Source of the DNA: an uncultured Colwellia sp.
Lineage (GTDB): Bacteria > Pseudomonadota > Gammaproteobacteria > Enterobacterales > Alteromonadaceae
Assembly (NCBI GenBank): GCA_913057925.1
Contig: CAJXPG010000029.1
Location: 1 to 34,043 of the forward strand
Length of the DNA: 34,043 nucleotides
Direction of reading: 5' to 3'
Positions 7,649 through 15,711 of this stretch are shown here, piece by piece (positions within the stretch are counted from its first letter, which is position 1; each line of letters opens with the position of its first letter). Made by a program: the position numbers and the translations under genes. The notes beneath the pieces are model-generated. The model was not told where the DNA came from and ran no database searches. It was given only the letters and a program-made list of their open reading frames with translations.

Positions 7649-8791
7649 ATGATGACCCTTATTCGAAATTCTCGCTGGTTTTCACAGCGCCCTTATCTAA
7701 TTGCCGCATTTATTACTGTTATTTTAGTGCTATGGATGGCATCCGGTCCTACTTCAGCTGAGCAAAAATCAGCGATGCGTGCAAAGTTACCAAGCCATGA
7801 CGAAAAACAAGTTAAGGCACAAGTGAAGGTTGAAACACTACACGGACAAAATATTCATAAAACTATTGAGCTTTATGGGCGAACAGAGCCTGATCGCATT
7901 ACTACCTTGAAAGCTGAAGTACGAGGAAAAATAGTTGAAGTTCTAGCCAAAAGGGGCTCAAAAGTAACCAAAGGGCAAGTTATCGCTAAAATTGCTCAAA
8001 ATGATTTACCTGCGCAGCTAACCCGAAGCCAAGCATTACTAACGCAACGAGAAGTTGAATATCAAGGGGCGTTAAAATTAAATGAACAAGGCTATCAAGG
8101 TAAGGTTCACTTAGCGCAGACTTATGCGGCACTTGAAGCGGTAAAAGCAGAAATACAAAAGTTAGAACTAGATATTGCCAATACCATCATAAAAGCACCG
8201 TTCACAGGTATTTTGAATACTCGCTACGTTGAAGTAGGTGACTATGTAGCATCGGGTGATGATATAGCCATGATTGCCGATTTAGAGCCATTAATTGTTC
8301 GTGCCCACGTTACCGAACAACAAATTAACCAGTTATCTGTCGGTCAAGCAGCTCAAGTGAGCTTACTTAATGGTCAGCAAGCTGAAGGTAAGTTACGTTA
8401 CATTGCGAGCGTTGGTAACGATTCAACCAACACCTTTAAAATTGAAGTGGCAATTGATAACAATAACGCTAAATTTCTGGCAGGATTAAGCAGTGAGTTG
8501 ACTATTGAGTTAGCCCAAATGTCTGCAATTAAAATTTCTCCTGCCTTACTTGCTTTAGATGAGCGCGGAAATATTGGCGTGAAATCCGTTAAAGAATCCA
8601 TCGTGCATTTTACGCCAATTAACATCATAAAAAGTGAAAGTGATGGTATTTGGTTAACGGGTCTAGGTGAACAAGCCGATGTCATAGTGTTAGGGCAAGG
8701 ATTTGTGCGGGCAGGCGACAAAGTTGAAGCTATTTTCGACGTTGCTGAAACAGTGCAACTAGATGCTGACAGCACTGAAGATAAAGAGTAG
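7649..8791 (+). CDS. RND efflux periplasmic adaptor (membrane fusion protein)
   Basis: This adaptor links an inner-membrane RND pump to an outer-membrane channel. The 380 residues contain one N-terminal membrane anchor (about 15-32, no lipobox), a split lipoyl/barrel-sandwich region (about 75-110 and 175-205, with the typical IKAPFTGIL stretch), a short alpha-hairpin between them, and beta-barrel and membrane-proximal domains after about 210. GGAG at 7640-7643 suits either of two adjacent ATG codons (7649 or 7652); spacing slightly favours the second. The permease follows after eight bases with its own GGAG, so the two are one operon. No outer-membrane partner is encoded, so a shared TolC-like channel is presumed. 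Substrate is unknown. Confidence 0.92.
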   Translation: MMTLIRNSRWFSQRPYLIAAFITVILVLWMASGPTSAEQKSAMRAKLPSHDEKQVKAQVKVETLHGQNIHKTIELYGRTEPDRITTLKAEVRGKIVEVLAKRGSKVTKGQVIAKIAQNDLPAQLTRSQALLTQREVEYQGALKLNEQGYQGKVHLAQTYAALEAVKAEIQKLELDIANTIIKAPFTGILNTRYVEVGDYVASGDDIAMIADLEPLIVRAHVTEQQINQLSVGQAAQVSLLNGQQAEGKLRYIASVGNDSTNTFKIEVAIDNNNAKFLAGLSSELTIELAQMSAIKISPALLALDERGNIGVKSVKESIVHFTPINIIKSESDGIWLTGLGEQADVIVLGQGFVRAGDKVEAIFDVAETVQLDADSTEDKE

Positions 8792-8799
8792 GAGCTAAT

Positions 8800-11700
8800 A
8801 TGTTATCGCTTATTGAAGCTGCATTAACTCGAACTCGCTCGGTATTAATGCTATTTGTCTTATTGCTTATTTCTGGCGCTATCACCTATAGCAATATCGC
8901 TAAAGAAGCTAACCCAGATATAACCATCCCGATTATTTATGTTTCTATGTTTCATGATGGCATTTCTCCTGAAGATGCGGAGCGTATGTTAGTCAGACCA
9001 ATGGAAAATGAACTGAAATCCATTGCCGGCATAAAAGAAATGCGCTCAAGTGCTGGGGAGAGTCATGCCTCAGTAACTTTAGAATTTGTTGCCGGCTTAG
9101 ATCCTAAAGAAGCACTGGCTGATGTGCGTGATAAAGTGACATTGGCCAAAGCAAAACTGCCAAATGATACTGAAGAGCCAGAAGTGCATGAAGTGACTAT
9201 GGCCAATCAGGAAGCAGCGCTCACCGTTATTTTATCTGGCGCTGTTACTGAGCGAGGCTTGATCACCTTAGCAAGAAACCTCAAAGATAAAATTGAAGCG
9301 ATGCAAGAAGTACTGGAAGTTGATATTGGTGGTGACCGAGAAGATATGGTCGAAATCATTGTTGATCCGCTATTGATGGAGAGCTATGGCCTTGATCAAG
9401 CTGATATCTATAATTTAGTTGAGCGCAATAACCGCTTGGTGCCTGCGGGTACTATGGATACTGGTAAAGGTCGTTTTGCTATAAAAGTACCCTCAGTCTT
9501 TGAGAATATTCAAGATTTATTAGAACTGCCAATTAAGGTCGATGGCGATCGTGTTATTACCTTCCAAGATGTTTCTACAGTGCGTCGCGCTTATAAAGAT
9601 CCCACCAGTTTTGCGCGACTTAATGGTCATCGTTCGGTGTCTATAGAGGTAAAAAAACGTTCGGGTGAAAACCTCATTGAAACGGTCGAAAAAGTTAAAG
9701 TGATTGTTGCAGAAAATCGCGCTAAATGGCCACAACAGGTACAAGTTGATTATGTCGGCGATCAATCAATTGAAATAAAAAACACCTTAACAGACTTACA
9801 AAATAATGTTTTCTCAGCGGTGCTGTTAGTTGTCATTGTTATTATTGCTGCCTTAGGCGGTCGCAGCGCACTTTTAGTTGGCTTGGCAATTCCAGGAGCA
9901 TTCCTCACCGGTATTTTAGTGATCGCATTAGCTGGCATGACGGTTAACATTGTTGTGCTTTTTGGTCTCATTATGGCGGTAGGTATGCTAGTTGATGGCG
10001 CTATAGTAGTCACCGAGTTTGCCGACAGACAAATGAATGAAGGGCACAATAAAGTTGCCGCGTATGGCTTAGCAGCGCGTAGAATGGCGTGGCCAATTAT
10101 TGCTTCAACGGCAACAACGTTGGCAGCCTTTGCACCGTTAATGTTTTGGCCAGGCATTATGGGTGAGTTTATGAAGTATTTGCCTTTCACCTTAATTGCC
10201 GTCTTGACTGCTTCATTAGCTATGGCACTAGTTTTTGTACCAACGCTAGGTTCAGTTTTTGGTAAAGCGCGTGTTGTCAGTAAAAAAGAGCAAAAGCAAA
10301 TTGAGCAAGCTGAAGCAGGTGACTTAGATAAAATAGCTGGCTTTACTGGCGGTTATATTCGCGTGTTAATGACGGCAATAAAGCATCCTTGGAAAATTGT
10401 CGCTGGCACTTTCGCAACCGCGATTGTGGTGATGTGGCTTTATGGCGCATCAGGGTTAGGCGTTAGCTTTTTCCCTGAAGTCGAGCCGCAAAGCGCCACC
10501 ATGGTAGTTCGCTCTCACGGTGATTTATCGGTTAAAGAAAAAGATGTCATTATGCGCAGCATTGAGCAACGTATTTTACCGCTAGAAGATATTGAAACGC
10601 TTTATACTCGAACCGGTGGCAATAACCAAATAGGCACCTTTAAAGTTAACTTTATTGATTGGCAGTTGAGACGTACAGCCGATGATATTGTTGCAAATAT
10701 TCATCAGCTTACCGATGATTTAGCCGGTGTGGAAATTGAAGTTCGTAAAAATGAAAACGGCCCACAAAGTGGTAAGGATTTAAAACTCGAGTTGAGTTCT
10801 CGTTTTCCTAATGAGCTTGATAAATCGGTAGAAATTATTAGAGCGGCGTTAAATAATTCCGGTAAGTTTACCGATATTGAAGATACGGGTTCAAAGCCAG
10901 GTATTGAATGGCAGCTAATTATTGATAGAAATAAAGCTGCCACTTATGGTGCTGATGCGGCGTTAGTTGGCTCAAGTGTGCAAATGGTTACTAACGGGTT
11001 AAAGCTTGGTGAATATCGTCCCGATGATGTTGATGACGAATTAGATATTCGCGTACGTTTTCCTGAAGAAAAGCGTAATATCAGTCGACTTGACTCATTA
11101 CGCCTTAAAACCCAATCGGGCTTAGTTCCCGTTGGCAGTTTTGTCGAACGAAAAGCTGCCCCTAAAGTTGATACCATTACGCGTGTTGACGCTAAACGTG
11201 TGGTTACCATTCAAGCTAACTTGATTGCTGGCGCCCAATTACTCAATGAACTGCCAATCTTGCAAAAGCAATTACCAACCTTAGGGCTACACCCTTCTGT
11301 CGATATCGAAATTAAAGGGCAAAATGAAGATCAACAAGAGTCACAAGCGTTCTTAGTTAATGCCTTTGCTATTGCTTTATTTGTTATGGCGATGATTTTA
11401 GTGACTCAGTTTAATAGTTTCTATCAAGCGCTGTTAATCTTGAGTGCGGTAATATTTTCAACCGTTGGGGTATTTCTCGCATTGTTATTAGTGCAAAAGC
11501 CTTTTGGTATCGTAATGGGGGGAATAGGCGTTATATCGCTAGCGGGTATTGTTGTTAATAACAATATTGTGCTTATTGATACCTACAATGTTCTCCGCAA
11601 GGAAGGTTACCCGGTTGTTGATGCTATTTTACGTACAGGTGCTCAGCGTTTACGCCCGGTAATGTTAACAACTATCACTACCATTTTGGGTCTATTACCT

Positions 11701-11946
11701 ATGGTGTTACAAGTTAACTTAGACTTTTTTGAACGTACTATTGTTTTTGGCGCACCGTCAACACAGTGGTGGACTCAGTTAGCCACAGCGATTGCCGGTG
11801 GCTTAGCGTTTGCGACTGTTTTGACCTTGGTATTAACACCTTGTTTACTTGTGCTAAGAGACAAGCGTACAGAGCGTAAACAAGCAGCAAAGATAAACGT
11901 ACAAAATAGTAAAGTTGTACAAAGAAAAGTGAGTAGTGCTGCCTAG
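8800..11946 (+). CDS. RND family efflux permease
   Basis: A 1048-residue proton-driven exporter of the AcrB superfamily: 12 membrane helices, with two large periplasmic loops (about 35-335 and 555-850). Full family length, no frameshift. In helix 4 the AcrB pair Asp407-Asp408 reads Asp399-Gly400 (GMLVDGAIVV). In helix 10 the AcrB Lys940 position is Asn920 (GIVVNNNIVL). The helix-11 arginine block (QRLRPVMLT) is kept. The proton-relay network therefore differs from AcrB and MexB, as in some less-studied RND subgroups. It is probably not a copper/silver HME pump, since their methionine and helix-4 signatures are absent. Likely substrates are hydrophobic or amphiphilic compounds, but this cannot be read from sequence. 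A strong terminator follows. Confidence 0.93.
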   Translation: MLSLIEAALTRTRSVLMLFVLLLISGAITYSNIAKEANPDITIPIIYVSMFHDGISPEDAERMLVRPMENELKSIAGIKEMRSSAGESHASVTLEFVAGLDPKEALADVRDKVTLAKAKLPNDTEEPEVHEVTMANQEAALTVILSGAVTERGLITLARNLKDKIEAMQEVLEVDIGGDREDMVEIIVDPLLMESYGLDQADIYNLVERNNRLVPAGTMDTGKGRFAIKVPSVFENIQDLLELPIKVDGDRVITFQDVSTVRRAYKDPTSFARLNGHRSVSIEVKKRSGENLIETVEKVKVIVAENRAKWPQQVQVDYVGDQSIEIKNTLTDLQNNVFSAVLLVVIVIIAALGGRSALLVGLAIPGAFLTGILVIALAGMTVNIVVLFGLIMAVGMLVDGAIVVTEFADRQMNEGHNKVAAYGLAARRMAWPIIASTATTLAAFAPLMFWPGIMGEFMKYLPFTLIAVLTASLAMALVFVPTLGSVFGKARVVSKKEQKQIEQAEAGDLDKIAGFTGGYIRVLMTAIKHPWKIVAGTFATAIVVMWLYGASGLGVSFFPEVEPQSATMVVRSHGDLSVKEKDVIMRSIEQRILPLEDIETLYTRTGGNNQIGTFKVNFIDWQLRRTADDIVANIHQLTDDLAGVEIEVRKNENGPQSGKDLKLELSSRFPNELDKSVEIIRAALNNSGKFTDIEDTGSKPGIEWQLIIDRNKAATYGADAALVGSSVQMVTNGLKLGEYRPDDVDDELDIRVRFPEEKRNISRLDSLRLKTQSGLVPVGSFVERKAAPKVDTITRVDAKRVVTIQANLIAGAQLLNELPILQKQLPTLGLHPSVDIEIKGQNEDQQESQAFLVNAFAIALFVMAMILVTQFNSFYQALLILSAVIFSTVGVFLALLLVQKPFGIVMGGIGVISLAGIVVNNNIVLIDTYNVLRKEGYPVVDAILRTGAQRLRPVMLTTITTILGLLPMVLQVNLDFFERTIVFGAPSTQWWTQLATAIAGGLAFATVLTLVLTPCLLVLRDKRTERKQAAKINVQNSKVVQRKVSSAA

Positions 11947-11982
11947 GTATTTTATTAGCTTCATGTTATTTTACCCTTAATT

Positions 11983-12020
11983 AAGCTCGTGGTTTAACTA
12001 TTTAAACCACGAGCTTTTAT
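11983..12020 (+). terminator. Rho-independent terminator after RND operon
   Basis: A perfect 14-bp stem (11983-11996 with 12003-12016), six-base loop and T-rich tail lie 36 bases after the permease stop. The symmetrical flanks could also work on the opposite strand. Confidence 0.9.
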
Positions 12021-12080
12021 TTATCAGCGATGAAATATTTTGTTAGCTTGGTAATTAAAATTATTTTTAAGAGGATTTTC

Positions 12081-13514
12081 ATGAGTTCAACTTTATCGAT
12101 TAAACGCTTTTTCTCTAGGTTTGGTGCTGTCGTACTGATGTGTACTAGTTTCACTATAGCTTTTATTAAACCTGTTGCAGCACAAACCTTAAATAAGCAG
12201 CAACAAGCTGGCATGGCCGCCTTGAAAAAGACCACGTTAAACTCTGATTTATCGTATGAATTGGTTGAGTCACTTACCACGGAAGTTGGCCCGAGAATGA
12301 TGGGCACACCGGGTGACGCCAAATCGATTGTTTGGGCCGTTGATAAAATGAAAAGTTTAGGCTTTGATAAAGTCTGGACCGAGGAAGTTACCAGTACGCA
12401 ATGGTTTCGCGGTGAAGCAAAGGCAAGAATCACATCGCCTTATCCACATAACATTGTTGCCATTGCCTTAGGTGGTAGTGTTGGCACAGGCGAGCAGGGG
12501 ATTACTGCACAGGTAGCTCAATTCGATAGCTTAGCTGATTTAAAAGCCGCTAAGCCCGGAAGCCTTAAAGGTAAAATCGCTTTCGTCTCTTATAAAATGT
12601 CACGCCATATTGCTGGTAAAGGTTATGGTGCCGCTGTTGGTACGCGAGTTAATGGTGCTTCAATTGCTGCGGAAAAAGGTGCAGTTGCCCTGATCATGCG
12701 CTCGGTTGGTACCGACAGTAACCGAGTCGCTCATACGGGTGTAATGCGTTATAAAGAAGGTGTTAATAAAATTCCTGCTGCCGCTATTTCAAATCCAGAT
12801 GCAGATTTATTGTTAAATCAGTTAAAGCGCGGCAAGCCGGTGAGTTTCCAGTTAACCTTAACTGCCAGCATTGAAGCTGAGCAGGTGATAAAATCAGCCA
12901 ATGTTATTGGTGAAATCACCGGTAGTGAGTCACCTGAAGAAATCGTTGCAATTGGCGCTCACCTTGATAGCTGGGATGTTGGTACAGGCGCATTAGATGA
13001 TGGTATCGGTGTTGCTATGGTGATGGCTGCTGCCCACCATATCAGTAAGCTTGATAATCGCCCTAAGCGTACTATTCGCGTTATCTTGTATGCCGCTGAA
13101 GAAGTCGGTTTATTGGGCGCCAAGCAATATATGATTGACCATAAAGATGAAGTCAAAAATCATGTTATGGGCGCTGAATGGGATTTTGGTGTTGGTAAAA
13201 TTTATGAAATGACACCAAGAGTGGGGCCTAAAGGTTTAAAGGCAGTAGATGATTTGGCTAAATATTTAGCGCCGTTAGGTGTTAAATCATCAGGTAAAAA
13301 TAATGGTAGAGCGTCTTCTGATATGGGACTATTAACGGATGCAGGTATGCCAAGTATGCGGTTATCTGCCGATGGCTCTCATTATTTTGATTATCATCAT
13401 ACTGAAAATGACACCTTAGATAAGGTGAGCCCTGAAGATTTAAAGCAAAATACAGCGGTTTATACCTTATTTGCGTATTTTGCTGCCCAAGCTAGCGTTG
13501 ATTTTAGAAAATAA
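12081..13514 (+). CDS. Secreted M28 family zinc metallopeptidase (carboxypeptidase Q-like) with PA domain
   Basis: An exported aminopeptidase or carboxypeptidase of 477 residues. The signal peptide covers about 1-34 (ending PVAA). A PA domain (about 140-265) is embedded before and within the peptidase fold. Likely zinc ligands and catalytic residues are His294 (GAHLDSWD), Asp306 (ALDDG), Glu340/Glu341 (AAEEVG), Asp368 (EWDFG) and His440 (HHTEND). The order and spacing fit the carboxypeptidase Q/PGCP branch of M28, giving a role in scavenging extracellular peptides. I chose the ATG at 12081 because GAGGA lies 5 bases upstream and the signal peptide then has normal length; an in-frame ATG at 12030 sits in the tail of the upstream terminator. 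It is a single gene, convergent with the HD-GYP gene. Confidence 0.92.
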   Translation: MSSTLSIKRFFSRFGAVVLMCTSFTIAFIKPVAAQTLNKQQQAGMAALKKTTLNSDLSYELVESLTTEVGPRMMGTPGDAKSIVWAVDKMKSLGFDKVWTEEVTSTQWFRGEAKARITSPYPHNIVAIALGGSVGTGEQGITAQVAQFDSLADLKAAKPGSLKGKIAFVSYKMSRHIAGKGYGAAVGTRVNGASIAAEKGAVALIMRSVGTDSNRVAHTGVMRYKEGVNKIPAAAISNPDADLLLNQLKRGKPVSFQLTLTASIEAEQVIKSANVIGEITGSESPEEIVAIGAHLDSWDVGTGALDDGIGVAMVMAAAHHISKLDNRPKRTIRVILYAAEEVGLLGAKQYMIDHKDEVKNHVMGAEWDFGVGKIYEMTPRVGPKGLKAVDDLAKYLAPLGVKSSGKNNGRASSDMGLLTDAGMPSMRLSADGSHYFDYHHTENDTLDKVSPEDLKQNTAVYTLFAYFAAQASVDFRK

Positions 13515-13536
13515 ATTCACTTTGGTAACAGCTATG

Positions 13537-13561
13537 AGTCAAAGTTTTCAATATTTTGACT
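13537..13561. terminator. Possible weak hairpin between convergent genes
   Basis: A 7-bp inverted repeat (13537-13543 with 13555-13561) with an 11-base loop lies in the 53-base gap between the converging M28 and HD-GYP genes. Without GC-rich stem or T run it is at best a weak terminator. Confidence 0.3.
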
Positions 13562-13567
13562 TGTAGC

Positions 13568-14737
13568 TTATCCCTCCATTAGCAACATATCTATTATTTG
13601 CTGCATATCTAAATCAAACTCTTCAGCTCTAACACCTTTGACAATAATGTCATCACAAGTCGATAGATCAATTTCTTGTTTGTGAATAAAGTGTTGTTGC
13701 TTAACACTGTAAAATGAGTGGACTTGCGGTTTAGTTGGATTTTTGTCATTACGTACTTTGACTAACGCTAACTTATTAGACTCTAACTGTACCAAAGAGC
13801 CAACCGGGAAAACGCCAACACATTTGATAAACTGATCAACTAACTTGCTGTCTAATTGCCCTTGCTTTGCCAGTTCCCGCAATATGGCAAAAGCTTTGCT
13901 ATGGGGGAAGCCCTCTTTGTAGACTCGAGTTGCGGTTAATGCGTCAAAAATATCACAGATAGCAATCATGCGACCATATTGGCTAATGTTCTCAGCTTTT
14001 ACTTGGAAAGGGTAACCTTTACCGTCCAGTTTCTCATGATGCAAGGCGGCGACTTCAAGGCTTAATTCACTGATGCCCGGGGTTTGTTTAATAATATCGA
14101 TAGAGTGGTTGGCATGAGTTTTCATGATAGTAAACTCAGCTTCTGTTAACTTCCCGGGTTTATTCAAGATGTTATCAGGCACTTTAATTTTACCTATATC
14201 ATGTAAAAAAGCGCCAATGGATAGTTGCTCGATTATGTCTCTTTCAAAACCTAAGTAACGAGAAAATAAAGTGATATAAACAGATACCGCAACAGAGTGC
14301 TCTAATAGATATTCATCTTTTTCTCGAATATTTAGCATACAAGCGAGTGAGTCAGGGCTGGTAAATATCGCATCGATAGATTTATTGGTAACTTCTACTA
14401 CTGGAGATAACTCTAATGAACTGCCACTTAGGGCATCATCAAATAATTTTTTTTGAATCTTTTTAGACTGATTAAAAATCTCACTGGCCTGCTTGAGGTT
14501 AGCTGAATTTATTGTGGACTGTATTTGTTCGGCTGGCTCGTTATTGGTATTTTTGCTAATAATCGTTTTGCTATCATCAATTAACACGCGATAAACTTTT
14601 TTACTTTGTAAGTGATTAATGACAGCTTGATTTTTAATGTGTCCCGCAGCGGTTAACGAGTAGTTGCCTTCTTGCTTTACTATTTTGATCACATAATGAC
14701 CAACAGATAATTCAGAAAGCTCTTTTTCAACTAGCAT
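13568..14737 (-). CDS. HD-GYP domain cyclic di-GMP phosphodiesterase with DUF3391 N-terminus
   Basis: It hydrolyses cyclic di-GMP. The 389-residue protein has a DUF3391-type N-terminal region (about 1-125, with the opening ELSVGHYVIKI) and a C-terminal HD-GYP domain (about 130-320). Metal-site residues are present: His147 (EHSVAV), the His179-Asp180 pair (LHDIGKIKVPD), and HHEKLDGKGYP at 233-243 containing the GYP signature. No degenerate active-site residue is evident. It is cytoplasmic, with no membrane segment. It is divergent from motX across a 240-base gap. Together with the GGDEF gene at 6292 it gives this region both synthesis and breakdown of the messenger, but a dedicated pairing is unproven. 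Confidence 0.95.
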   Translation of the reverse strand: MLVEKELSELSVGHYVIKIVKQEGNYSLTAAGHIKNQAVINHLQSKKVYRVLIDDSKTIISKNTNNEPAEQIQSTINSANLKQASEIFNQSKKIQKKLFDDALSGSSLELSPVVEVTNKSIDAIFTSPDSLACMLNIREKDEYLLEHSVAVSVYITLFSRYLGFERDIIEQLSIGAFLHDIGKIKVPDNILNKPGKLTEAEFTIMKTHANHSIDIIKQTPGISELSLEVAALHHEKLDGKGYPFQVKAENISQYGRMIAICDIFDALTATRVYKEGFPHSKAFAILRELAKQGQLDSKLVDQFIKCVGVFPVGSLVQLESNKLALVKVRNDKNPTKPQVHSFYSVKQQHFIHKQEIDLSTCDDIIVKGVRAEEFDLDMQQIIDMLLMEG

Positions 14738-14932
14738 AAATTGACGCCATAAGTTTGATATTATGTGATTTAATGTTGAGGTAGTATTGCTAAGTTATAG
14801 TTGATTTTGCCTAAAAGTGATACATGATTAAATAATAAAACCAAATGCATTCATATATTGCTATTACTTGGCGTTAAAATTGCTTTTACTTTTCATATTG
14901 AAATTAAATAAATTCAGAATCATTGCTCACAT

Positions 14933-14940
14933 GCCGATAA
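14933..14940 (+). promoter_or_regulatory. Sigma-28 (FliA)-type -10 box upstream of motX
   Basis: GCCGATAA matches the flagellar sigma-28 -10 consensus at all eight positions and ends 37 bases before the motX ATG. The -35 side is weak: a TTCAGAAT at 14913-14920 agrees with TAAAGTTT at about half its positions and is one or two bases off ideal spacing. Vibrio motX is known to be a late flagellar, FliA-dependent gene, which supports the call. Confidence 0.65.
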
Positions 14941-14977
14941 TATAGCTGTAAGCCAGATTCACCCTGTTAGGATTATT

Positions 14978-15613
14978 ATGCGTAATATATTTTTATTCTT
15001 CATTATTGTCAGTTCCCTTTTTATGCATACTTCTGCTTTTGCTATGAAAAAAAACATGCAGGCTGTGCAAATTTATACAGATAATCAGCTGCTTGACTTA
15101 ATTAAAGAAAATAAACATTTAGGACAAGTTGTCCTTGATGAGTGTCAGTTAGTGCAAGATATTGAAGCACGTGCTAACAAGGCAAATATGCCCTCGTATC
15201 AATTTTTATGGGGGGATATGCTTGCATACGGTGTCTGCGTCAAAAAAGATATCCCCTTAGGTTTACATTATATGCATGCGGCTGCTGATCAAGGTTTAGC
15301 CGAAGGCTTGGAACAACTTGGTCGCTATTACCATATTGGTAAGTTTATGCAGGTAGATATTGATCGCGCTATTGTTTATTTGAAAACTGCCGCGAGTTTA
15401 AATAATTTAGCGGCGCAAATGCGTCTCGCAGGTTTATACCAGCAAGGTTACGGCAGCCCGCTAGACTATCCGGCATTGTATTCTCAGCTACATCACTCAT
15501 TAACAGATGATAAAACGACACATAAAAAGATCAGCCAATTACTGCAACAGTTAGCTGAAAAGATGCCAGATAAAGTAGTACAACAAGCCAAAAGAACCAG
15601 TTACACCAATTAA
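14978..15613 (+). CDS. motX: Sodium-driven flagellar motor protein MotX
   Basis: MotX is a periplasmic component of the T-ring that, with MotY, holds PomA/PomB stators around polar sodium-driven flagella. The protein is 211 residues, as I recall for Vibrio MotX. It has a signal peptide (about 1-22, ending SAFA), a conserved IYTDNQLLDLIKENKHL-type segment (32-48), two cysteines (Cys56 and Cys87) that could form a disulfide, Sel1-like repeats (about 74-165) and a basic C-terminal tail. A TAGGA ribosome site precedes the ATG, and a perfect FliA-type -10 box lies upstream. The position directly before rnr-rlmB is, from memory, the same as in Vibrio, which helps separate it from generic Sel1 proteins. 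MotY and stator genes are not in this window. Confidence 0.92.
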   Translation: MRNIFLFFIIVSSLFMHTSAFAMKKNMQAVQIYTDNQLLDLIKENKHLGQVVLDECQLVQDIEARANKANMPSYQFLWGDMLAYGVCVKKDIPLGLHYMHAAADQGLAEGLEQLGRYYHIGKFMQVDIDRAIVYLKTAASLNNLAAQMRLAGLYQQGYGSPLDYPALYSQLHHSLTDDKTTHKKISQLLQQLAEKMPDKVVQQAKRTSYTN

Positions 15614-15666
15614 TTTCATTAAGCTACTGACTTTGGTTGTAAATTAATCTGTGATCACTAACTTTA

Positions 15667-15675
15667 TGGTATACT
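15667..15675 (+). promoter_or_regulatory. Extended -10 promoter of rnr
   Basis: TGGTATACT is a TGn extended -10 with a five-of-six hexamer, 36 bases before the GTG start of rnr. No convincing -35 was found. Confidence 0.5.
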
Positions 15676-15711
15676 TGCGGTCAGATATCCTAAAAATACT
15701 GACCCATTATA

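Noticed and set aside
12030-12080. Upstream in-frame ATG of the M28 peptidase
   Set aside because: It sits within the tail of the RND operon terminator and lacks a ribosome site, while the ATG at 12081 has GAGGA and gives a normal signal peptide.
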